NCBI GenBank assembly: GCA_964036045.1
Contig: OZ038384.1
Coordinates: forward strand, 39,224,844-39,288,843
Source: Eutreptiella sp. 'Long Island Sound 2002'
Lineage: Eukaryota; Euglenozoa; Euglenophyceae; Eutreptiales; Eutreptiaceae
Direction: 5' to 3'
DNA length: 64,000 nt
Part shown: positions 56,178 to 64,000 of the stretch, one piece after another
Layout of the letters: each line of letters begins with the position of its first letter
How positions within the stretch are numbered: position 1 is the stretch's first letter
Translations under genes and position numbers: made by a program
The notes under the pieces: model-generated
Told to the model about the DNA's origin: nothing
Databases searched by the model: none
What the model saw: only the letters and a program-made list of their open reading frames with translations

Positions 56178-56273
56178 AAAGAATGAGCTTTGCCTCATTG
56201 TTTTCTAAGGACACACATATACAAGGGTGTATCTCCAGGTTTGGCCAAAAGAATAAGCCAAAGCTCATTCTTT
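56178..56273. mobile_element. 96-bp MITE-like element (right arm)
   Basis: Same inverted termini as 46,740-46,835, so it was present before the arms duplicated. Confidence 0.55.
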
Positions 56274-56773
56274 TTCCGTTTCACTGTTTTACTAGGGCCT
56301 CATGCATCATGCGAAGACTGTGTAGTTCAAAACTGTCCAACTCACAACAGCCCGTACAACACAACATAGCAGGCAACATGATACTCAACAAACAAAGAAA
56401 CATTGACAAGGCTGTGGCATGCAACGAGTAGGACAAAGCTTCCTCCAAAATTCTGATTTTGAAAGCTGACATCCGGGGTCTCAAAGGGTCTGAAAGATGC
56501 ACTTGATTAGGGCCGGCTAAGGGCGAGGCACACGGTGTGGGCTTCCACAACACCGGCAGCCGAACGGCGCACGCGGAAAGGCTACAACTGGGGGTGCTTG
56601 CCTCCACCCTTGCAGCCCCCTCCGTCTTGGCTCAAGCGGACAGGCTATAGCTGAGACGTGCCGGTCGTTGCGGATGTCACTGCAGGGTTGCGGCAAGTGT
56701 CCCCGCCCTGAGCCGGGAGGCCCAGCGACCGAGCGGCCAACGGGACCGCGAAGGCGGACTCGGCCATGCGGGC

Positions 56774-57145
56774 ATGGCGTGCGTGGAGGGACGTGTGCGG
56801 CGCGGGGCGCCGTGTGCGATCTGCCACACCTCAGGGAGCATGGCAGAATTCCGCACTCTTTCCCTCGCTAAAAAACGGCTCCACCTAAAGGCCCACCCAC
56901 AGCAAGTGGGCCGCATCGACTGTGTGGCCCTCGTGGAGGACGCCCTCCTGGCTTCCATGCAGCACTGGCCCAGGGCCACCGAAGTCGTCGGTGTACCCCT
57001 CACGGAAAGGATCGCCTGCACCCTAGGCATGCAGCTCTCCATCCTCAAGGGGAAAAAGACCCGGACCGAGAGTGCACAGCTTGCTACACGGTGGCCCGGG
57101 GGCTTGTGGACGTTCATTACGGACGTGGTGGACAGCTACCGCTAG
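56774..57145 (+). CDS. Gene X 5' ORF (right copy), 123 aa
   Basis: ATG-initiated frame MACVEGRVRRGAPCAICHTS... to the TAG at 57,143-57,145; see the left copy at 45,868-46,239. A CxxC-type Cys pair is present. Both the start and the stop are kept in the two arms. Confidence 0.5.
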   Translation: MACVEGRVRRGAPCAICHTSGSMAEFRTLSLAKKRLHLKAHPQQVGRIDCVALVEDALLASMQHWPRATEVVGVPLTERIACTLGMQLSILKGKKTRTESAQLATRWPGGLWTFITDVVDSYR

Positions 57146-57229
57146 GGTGTCGTCCACAAAGGAGGTGAGCACGGGCTCCAATTCGCGGGGTTAGCCCCAA
57201 GGCATATCCCCTGGGAGACGATGCAGCAA

Positions 57230-58985
57230 AGGCACTAGGATAAGCGGAACCGTGATCCCTACTACCTCCGCTGGCTCCTCAACCAATCGGTGAGCCTAGC
57301 GGGCCCCCTGCTCTCCCTGCATTGGTTGTGGCTCTGTGTCGCCATGACGGCCGCTCTGGCGGCCTGTAGCTCCAAGTCGCCGGTATGGATGGGGGGCACC
57401 GAAGCCCACGGCTTCCGCGCCGATTGCCCTGTCGCCCCACCACAAGTGACGGACCTAATATCCGGCTCCCTGTGCCTGGTGAAGGCGAGTACGGAGCTCT
57501 CAAAGCCGGCAAAGCCGAGCGCCGCCCAGGCGGAGCAGCCCGCCACAGGACGGGGCTGCCGGCGGGAGCGGCCGCGCTGGCCCAGCCGTCACCTTAAGAG
57601 GCCCTTGCGGCCGGGCCAGCCCCCCGTCCATCAGGTGGCAGAGGGGCCGCCGGCCGACCAAAGCCTTCCGTGGGTCCCCTCGCGAGGAGGGCCCCTATTC
57701 GCCCCCGTCCGCGACGCCTTGGTGGTGGTAAAGGTGCGCCACCAACCCGCCTAGCCCAAGCCCGGGGGCGTGCCCCGATGGAGCCCCGTAGCACCGATTC
57801 CCCGCCTTCCGGTGGAGTGCCCCATGTGTAACCCATTGCGGTAGCCCCACCGCTCGCAGCCCCGGGCCACGGGGTGCCCTTGTCGCACTACTCCCCGGCG
57901 GCGACCCAGCTCGCCCCCCAATATGCATTACAGCCGTAGCCACCGCCCCCCTTAGTGCTCCGGTCCCCATATGAGGGCCACGCCATTGCCCATCGCAGCA
58001 CGCAGCACGCGGCAGAATCGGCGCGTTTGGTGGTGCCAGCCCACCTGAGCGCCGCCAAGGATGGCCTGTACCCCCACATGGCCAACTTCTTGTGTGCCCT
58101 CGGTATCCTGTCAGCCCTCCAAGCCACACAATCGGGCGAGCAACTAGTGAAGGTGCTCATTCCAAACGCCGTGCGCTTGGGGGGTGAAGGCCCGGCGGTG
58201 GCATCGTCAATGCGCGATTGGGTCGCATGGGCGGACGTTGGCAACTTCCTCACCATGGCGGACATGACCCACCGGCTATGTGGCTTTGGCGTTTGGTAGC
58301 CACCCTCCCCGATGCAAGCCCCTTCGCCGCCGTCACCACCACCATAGCGTGCATGACTTTTGTCCCACCAGACATCCGAAGTGCCGTGCTGCAGGCAGTG
58401 GACCGCGCCTCTTTCTGGATGGCTCTGGTGGGGGTAGTCGCAACGGCTGCCCACCCGGAAGATTTCCGGGCGATCGAAGCTGCGGTCAAAGACCAGGGGG
58501 GCGTGTCGGTGCAGCCCGCCTGGGCACAAGCAACCACCCAACAAGCTTGGGTGCCACTGCTATGCCCCCGGCGGCCCCGCGCCCGGCCTTGCGCGCGTGC
58601 CCGCCCACTAGGGCAGCCCCCCCCCGCCCCCCGCTCCCCCCGAACCGCGCAGGGCACACCCTGCACCTCGCGTCATACACGATGCCCTGGCCAGCAGCCC
58701 CGGCCACGCCCCCTAGCCCCGCAGCCGGCCCCTTGGTAGAGCCCAGCTTTTGTGGCCCCCACTCCATGGTCATCAGCGCACATAGCCCCGGCCCCCGCCA
58801 CGCCGGCTCGGGTCGGGTCGCAAGCGTCCTGCCAAGTGGCCATCGATGTCTCGGGTATCGACCCCGGGACCATGACGCAAGCCGCGGCGCGGGACACTCT
58901 GAATGCCCACTTGGGGACCCACAAGAACCTCGCCCGCGCGCCCTTCACCGGGGGTACGACTACGTCGCCTGTTTTGAGGCACTGT
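57230..58985 (+). pseudogene. Gene X body (right copy), uninterrupted by the transposon
   Basis: Frames in order: 57,239-57,754 (NRDPYYLRWLLNQSVSLAG, hydrophobic segment, Pro/Arg-rich end); 57,955-58,299 (AHRSTQHAAESARLVVPAHL ... DWVAWADVGNFLTMA); 58,290-58,600 (WRLVATLPDASPFAAVTTT); 58,830-58,985 (SCQVAIDVSGIDPGTMTQAA ... GYDYVACFEAL). A TAG at 57,236-57,238 replaces the Trp codon of the left arm. The transposon-free target site is at 57,612-57,613. Ala-rich helices dominate; no family recognised. Confidence 0.45.
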
Positions 58986-59446
58986 AGCGATCGTTTATCG
59001 GCAACCAGAACCACGCGGTGATGCCCATGATGACAGCGGCTGGGTCCGCCGCTGCGAAGGTGCGCTTCCCAAACCCCGCATCGCACTGCATGTGGTGGGC
59101 GTTTAGGCCGCGGAGCAGGACTTTCTCTGCCCCAACGCAGGGGGTCTCTGGCCTGATGAGTAGCTAGCCCAGCTCGCGCTTGAAGGGGCACCCCACTTGC
59201 TCGACAACATTGGTCGGGTCGCATGGGCGGTAGCGGTTACCAAACCTTGATAGCGCGCCCTTGGGACTAGGGCCTTGGAGAGCGACCCGTCCGCGAGGGC
59301 CTCGGGGCTTGTTGAGGTCACTGGCCACCACCTTTGACGCTGGCACCCGCCGAGCGGAGGAGAGCGGATGTGTCCCCTACGACTGCATGGCGCCTGGCGG
59401 CTAGCAGGGTTGTGGGCAAGTGCATGTTGATAGCCGCTAGCACCGC

Positions 59447-59824
59447 TCTGCAGGCTGGGTCCACCCGGACGCTAAGGCCGTGGTCCTGCGCATGCACACG
59501 CACCTCAGAGCTGTTCAGCAGGGGGGCGTGCACCAGGGTAAGAGGGGGCCCACGCACACGCGGTGCGGCAAGCCCGCGAGCCACGCCGCAACAAATTGCG
59601 GATGGGCCTCTTACAGATGGGTGGCGTCGGGCGCCGGGCTGACCAGGTGCCTTATGAGGCGGGGGACCTTCTGGTGGTCCAACTCCAAGCCCCCTCAAGT
59701 AGCGGTGAAAATGTGGAGGCGGGCGACGTCTGAGAGCTCTGCCTGAGGCGCTCCAGGGGGTCAACCGGCTGACGGTGCACACCCTAGGCGTACTTCTCAG
59801 GAGAGCCTTGGTTTGGTGCCCTCC
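59447..59824. other. Flank between inverted repeats, no supported gene
   Basis: GC-rich with overlapping Arg/Pro-rich frames typical of GC-biased non-coding DNA. Confidence 0.35.
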
Positions 59825-60650
59825 AGACCTACATTACAATCAATATGGTTAATTGTAATTTGTTCGGAAGGAAAGGGGGTAAAAATGAAATTGTCAATTA
59901 TTAATACGTTAACGTACCTTTGGCTCGTTTGCACTGCTTTGCTTGTGTGTGTACCATGCCCATTCACGGTTTTTGGTTGGTCAAAGGGTGCATAACGGGG
60001 TGGTGGAGGGGTTCCATACTCTTTGAGGTAGTTACATAGACCCACATCCGTCTCCTTGGTCCCCCTACTCACACCACTCCCAACTACCCTATTCTATTGT
60101 GTAGCCCGTGTTATGCCTTTCTCTCAGGACACAGCTCTCTAATTAAGTATGACACTCACGCGTCTGAGTGGGGCCAAGAGTTTGCGTGACCCATTGGTCT
60201 CGAAACGCATTTGTAAGTGGGTGGCCTCATCCCCTTTGGCTAAGGCCCGTTGGTACGAGGTCACCGAGGTTGCCCAAGTGCCCCTAGTCTGCAGCAAACA
60301 AAAGAGGCCGTGAAGCAATCTGCCTCCGTCCTCTTCGCGGAACCCGAGTTGATCGGGCTACTTATGGACTCGAATGTCCCCAAGTCCGGCTTCCGGCATG
60401 TGTGGGAGTTCATGATCCGCCGGGGGGCGGCTTACACCGCCGCAACGGGCCTCCCATTCCCCCAACCCATCCCTTCACGTGACTGCTTCATGAACACATG
60501 GAAGGAGTTGGTGAAACCCCTTGTGCTAGATCCACCCCTGTCCGTGCTGGAGCCCCCTACAGGCGGCCGCTCTTAGCCTCCAGAATCCTGGGCCCACTAC
60601 ATACAATCGCGCCCACCCCTTGTGGGGACCATCAATTGGAAGAGGCCGTG
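59825..60650. repeat. Left arm of an imperfect 1.9-kb palindrome
   Basis: Pairs with 60,959-61,768. Both outer ends share 'agacctac' and the A/T-rich 'aaagggggtaaaaatgaaat', and both inner ends share 'ccttgtggggaccat'. The spacer is about 308 bp. Confidence 0.8.
60149..60576 (+). pseudogene. Transposase N-terminal fragment, frameshifted
   Basis: Starts ATG (MTLTRLSGAKSLRDPL). It loses frame at about 60,300 through a 1-nt deletion relative to the copy at 61,460-60,969, continues as KSGFRHVWEFMIRRGAAYTA...TGLPFPQPI, then stops (TAG after GGRS). It is homologous to transposase residues around YTATTGLPFARPI. Only the N-terminal third is present. Confidence 0.65.
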
Positions 60651-60958
60651 CAATCAATTTTTCGAGGTTCATATTAGATTCATTGTTCTGTCGGCGTGAA
60701 TATCTGCGAACTATTACAGATCAACCTCAAGAAATGAGCGCAAAAACGAAAGCGAAAGGAAACCCCCGAAGACTGGCAAGTTTTTGGACCATATTGTGGC
60801 TACCGGGGCCATTTCCTTATCCCCGCATACATCCAGCCCAATCACCAATAGGTAGGCAGGTGTGCGGGCCCGTCCGCCGTGGTTGAGGAGCCCAATGGAT
60901 AGTTGGGTCCAACTTTCACCAACGCAGGGGTAAGCATCCCCCCGGAGGAGGAAAGTGG

Positions 60959-61768
60959 GCGGCCTCTTCTAATCGATGGTCCCCACAAGGGGTGGGCGCG
61001 ATTGGATGTAGCGGGCCCATGATTGTAGAGGCCAAGAGCGGCCGCTTTCAAGCGGCTCTGGCACGGACACGGGCGGATTTAGCACAAGGGGCCTCACCAA
61101 CTCCTTCCATGTGTCCATGAAGCGGTCACGTGAAGGGATGGGTCGGGGGAAAGGGAGGCCCGTTGTGGCAGTGTAAGCTGCCCCCCGGCGGGTCATGAAC
61201 TCCCAAACATGCCGGAAGCCGGACTTGGCAACGTTGAAGTCCATAAGTAGCCCGATAAACCCGGGTGCCGGGAAGAGGACAGAGGCATATTGCTTCACGG
61301 CCTCTATCTGTTTGCTGCGCATGAGGGGCAGGTGGGCAACCTCGGTGGCCTCGTGCCAATGGGCCTTAGCCAAAGGGGATGAGGCCACCCACTCTCGAAG
61401 GAGTTGTGAGACCAATATGTCACGCAAACTCTTGGCCCCACTCAAACGCGTGAGTGTCACACTTAGTTTGAAAATGGTGTCCCGAGAGAAAGGCAGAACA
61501 AGCTGTACACACTAGAATAGGGTAGGTGGGAGTGGTGTGAGTAGGGGACCGGGGAGAAAGATGTGGGCCTATGTAACTACCTCAAAGAGTATGGAACCCC
61601 TCTACAACCCCGTTGTGCACCCTTTGACCAACCGAAAACCCTTAGTGGGCATAGTACGCGCACAACCAAAGCGGTGCAAATGAGCCAAAATTAGGTTGAC
61701 GTATTAACATTTGACAATTTCATTTTTACCCCCTTTCATTTGACCATATTGGTTTTAACGTAGGTCTC
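60959..61768. repeat. Right arm of the 1.9-kb palindrome
   Basis: Inverted partner of 59,825-60,650. Confidence 0.8.
60969..61460 (-). pseudogene. Transposase N-terminal fragment, open but truncated
   Basis: Minus-strand frame of 163 codons; the ATG of the other arm is GTG here (at 61,460). It reads KSGFRHVWEFMTRRGAAYTA, TGLPFPRPIPSRDRF, SWARYIQSRPPLVGTID, colinear with KSAWRTLSEVYTLRG..., TGLPFARPICPERAF and SWLRYIASQPPLCRMID of the 38,701-45,389 transposase. Everything after this N-terminal region is missing, so it cannot be a full transposase. Confidence 0.65.
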
Positions 61769-62085
61769 CAGGGAGGTCTTGATGCAACGCACACACGGAC
61801 ACACACTCTCTCTCTTTTGCCTCCTGGAGGACTCGACGAGAAGCGGAGAGTCGGCCAAAGAAGTGCCAGTGACATGCAAGGTTGAAGTTTGGTTCGACAG
61901 TCGTGATTCCGTCTCTAAGATTTGCTATTGAGGCTAAAGGTTTTCGCCGACAAAACACAGCCCATCGAAGGAAGCAACATAGTAAAAGGCGATGGCCTTT
62001 GCATACACCGGTGCTGTTAATGAACTCAGTGTGATTCTGTGGAACTGGCGAACGTTGCTGCATATGCTTACTAGGACCTGCATGT

Positions 62086-62331
62086 GTGGAGGGCTTTGTT
62101 GACCTGCATGCGGCCAGTCAACAATGTTTGGGTGACCTAGCCCCCGGAGCGCCGGTGCCGGCTACCCGAGGCCTAGGCTACCCTAACAGCCTCAAGCCGC
62201 TGTTCCCCGAATTGGTGGAGGGCGACTCCCGGGGCCACATTGGCTTACGAGTGTGGGGAAATAAGCCAAGTGATCCCGGCATGTTGGCCCTTTGGAGGAG
62301 ATCCTTGGCACTACTACGCCGGCATAGGTGA
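62086..62331 (+). CDS. Possible exon, unknown
   Basis: Plus-strand frame with NSLKPLFPELVEGDSRGHIG and LRVWGNKPSDPGMLALWRRS. No start or domain can be assigned. Confidence 0.25.
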   Translation: MEGFVDLHAASQQCLGDLAPGAPVPATRGLGYPNSLKPLFPELVEGDSRGHIGLRVWGNKPSDPGMLALWRRSLALLRRHR

Positions 62332-62588
62332 CCGTGTGCGTGCGGGGCTATCCCTCAGCCCTTGCCCCAGCCACTGAGGAGTATGCCAAGCTACGGTGAG
62401 CGGCACGAGAGCCCTTGGGGGATACGGCACCCATTGCGGCGCGCCACTCCGCCCAGGTGTCCTCCAACTCATTGGCCCACCCGGTGTTCCACGTAGAGCT
62501 AGAGGGCATCCCGCTGGGCTAGGCCGGGGTCAAGCTGCTGTCCAAGGACACGCACCTCCCGGACCGCATCTGGGAGGTCACCCACCGC

Positions 62589-62836
62589 CGCGGCACATGA
62601 GGCCGCTACCGAACTGTCGGCCCCAAAGGCCGCCTTCTATGCGACCGTGCACTAGCAGCCGAGGCGGAGGAGCAGGCCGTGCAGCGCTCAAGTAGGGCAA
62701 CACCCGCGGCAGCAATGGCGGCTGACGCAGCCAAGGGCAACCACGCCATGGCCGAAGGCGACGCTGCGGCTGCAGTTGAAGGTACGGCCAATGTGGACAA
62801 GGAGGAGGACAATATCTTGCAATTTTTGTGCCCCTG
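62589..62836 (+). CDS. Ala-rich exon-like fragment
   Basis: Plus frame RYRTVGPKGRLLCDRALAAE continuing as an Ala/Glu-rich helix to a stop near 62,836. Probably the end of a broken gene; stops interrupt the frame upstream. Confidence 0.3.
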
Positions 62837-62839
62837 ACC

Positions 62840-63660
62840 CCTCACAAGCCTGAGTGGTACAAACTCCGCGTCCCCTTGGTTGCAGCGTGGGGGGGGTAGT
62901 TTTGGATGGTGCCGGTGTTGTGGCTATCGGTGCCGAGGGCGGGGGCTCTGTGCGCCAAGTGCGGCCGCCGCTTCATCTGGACCTGGGCCTTGTCCGTGAC
63001 CCACGGGCATGTGTCTCCATGCCATTCGCCTGGGGAGGCGACAAGAGCGCACTCGGGGGCAGTGGGTCTGGCTCGGGCGTCAAGCTGCTGCCAGCGACCA
63101 CAGCCGTGGTTGGTGTGTGGTGTGCCGGCGCGTGACGATGCGCCGCCTAACCCGCCTCACCCACTTGCCCTTGCCCTCAACGGCTTCCAACGGCAGCGGG
63201 AGAAGGGGGTGGGGCACAAGATTAAAGTCGTCAAGCAGCATGTTGCCTGAAGGTGAAGGCCATTGACCGGGCTCCTGCGGGGTGGGGCGTCAACCTTCGG
63301 GTACACCCCCGCCCTCACGTTCCTTTTTCGCTTGGTGGTTTGCCCCAACCCCCCCTCCCTTGCCCCCTCCCCGTGCGCCCCTCTGCGAGCTCACTCTTTG
63401 CCTTTTCTGCTGGAAATTACTCAATTGTCCTCTCGGAAGTCTGCCAAGCTCGTTGCCAAGCCGGCGGCGCTGCCGCCCTTGACGCTCGAGCGGCGTCATT
63501 ACTAGGGGCTCTCCCTCCTTCGGTCGTGGCATATCGAGGCCGTGAAGGACTATCCGTATCTCCCCCACTAGGCTCAATGAGCAGCCATTTTTTGCGCCCT
63601 TGCCCCCCTCAACGCCCTATGTCCTGGCGTCATTCGCCTCCATGAGTTACTTCTGAGGGC
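62840..63660. other. Weak coding-like sequence, no firm gene
   Basis: A plus-strand frame near 62,940-63,010 has a CAKCGRRFIW motif that could be half of a zinc site, and another near 63,180-63,250 is basic (NGFQRQREKGVGHKIKVVKQ). They could not be joined into a model. Confidence 0.25.
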
Positions 63661-63665
63661 ATGTA

Positions 63666-63929
63666 ATGGGCATTGCCGTCGTGAAGGCCGTTCTTAGCAC
63701 GGCTCGGTCTAAAAAACAGCTGTTCGGAGCGTGGGCAGGTGAGACATGGGTGGCAATGGCCCCACTATGCACCATGCGCTCTTGTGGCGCTCTCGTGGGG
63801 CCTTTTCTCTTGCGAGCCTCCCGCCCCACATGGGGCTGGCACGTGGCACATGTACCTCACACCACTCTGGTGAGAAGAGACCCGCCCCCAACTTTGGCAC
63901 TACCGAGGGTAGCAGTGGGAGCCCCCTGA
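63666..63929 (+). CDS. Possible first exon near the window edge
   Basis: The ATG at 63666 gives MGIAVVKAVLSTARSKKQLF...GAWAG followed by a good donor (g|gtgagac) near 63,739. If spliced there, the rest lies outside the window. Confidence 0.25.
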   Translation: MGIAVVKAVLSTARSKKQLFGAWAGETWVAMAPLCTMRSCGALVGPFLLRASRPTWGWHVAHVPHTTLVRRDPPPTLALPRVAVGAP

Positions 63930-64000
63930 TGCATGGCTGCACAATCCCTGCGCCGGGTTGTTTATTTTGAGGGCAAGACCGGCGCTCGGCGTGACCACGT

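Larger units (their letters stand above)
53300..59446. repeat. Right arm of the large inverted repeat
   Basis: Reverse complement of 36,915-49,584 without the transposon. It carries an extra 150 bp at about 53,428-53,577 absent from the left arm. Point differences are scattered, at a few percent by eye. Confidence 0.9.

Noticed and set aside
1-64000. tRNA, rRNA, riboswitch or bacterial promoter/terminator signals
   Set aside because: None found by eye; the sequence has eukaryotic gene structure, and tRNA searches need a covariance model that cannot be run here.

Overview
This is eukaryotic nuclear DNA from a repeat-rich genome. Short GT-AG introns (about 50-215 bp in the models I could build), exon fragments on both strands, long G/C and A/T homopolymers, a 10-kb minisatellite, fold-back repeats and several kinds of transposable element all point that way. 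I see no bacterial operons, rRNA or tRNA. The clearest host gene (3926-4759, minus) has a signal peptide whose likely cleavage site is followed by Phe-Ala, then a transit-like stretch and a second hydrophobic segment. That layout suggests an alga with a complex, possibly red-lineage, plastid. This is inference from one gene, and the species cannot be named. All splice sites were placed by eye.

Layout. 1-2254 (minus): multi-exon gene ending in a Ulp1/C48-type cysteine peptidase, running off the left edge. 2.3-3.3 kb: fold-back and homopolymer repeats. 3.9-4.8 kb: plastid-targeted-type gene. 5.7-6.2 kb: small array of a 48-bp minisatellite, abutting a basic protein gene (6.2-6.8 kb). 7.5-10 kb: exon-like fragments. 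11-15 kb: broken Ty3/gypsy-like retroelement pieces on both strands. 15.3-16.8 kb: degenerate dispersed repeats. 17.7-18.2 kb: two-exon gene fragment. 18,767-19,966: retroposed sequence with poly(A) and a 15-bp target duplication. 21,135-31,490: giant 48-bp minisatellite with higher-order duplication. 31.8-36 kb: Cys-rich exon, fragments of unknown genes and a methyltransferase-like gene.

The right half is dominated by a large inverted repeat: left arm 36,915-49,584, right arm 53,300-59,446. Each arm holds the same two gene sets, here called X (minus in the left arm, plus in the right) and Y (the reverse). A third, direct partial copy of Y lies in the spacer and is split by a 1.5-kb insertion carrying a Ulp1-like gene.

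The most interesting object is a complete DNA transposon at 38,701-45,389. It has 32-bp perfect terminal inverted repeats and sits in gene X of the left arm; the right arm preserves the empty target. It carries two co-oriented genes: a transposase-like protein (39,209 to about 41,080) and a coiled-coil/acidic accessory protein (41,142-44,758). All three introns predicted in these genes, and both subterminal regions, contain variants of one fold-back sequence built from TTCCGGCGACGTTCC. Diverged fragments of a related transposase N-terminus form a second palindrome at 59,825-61,768. The last 2 kb hold weak exon-like fragments.
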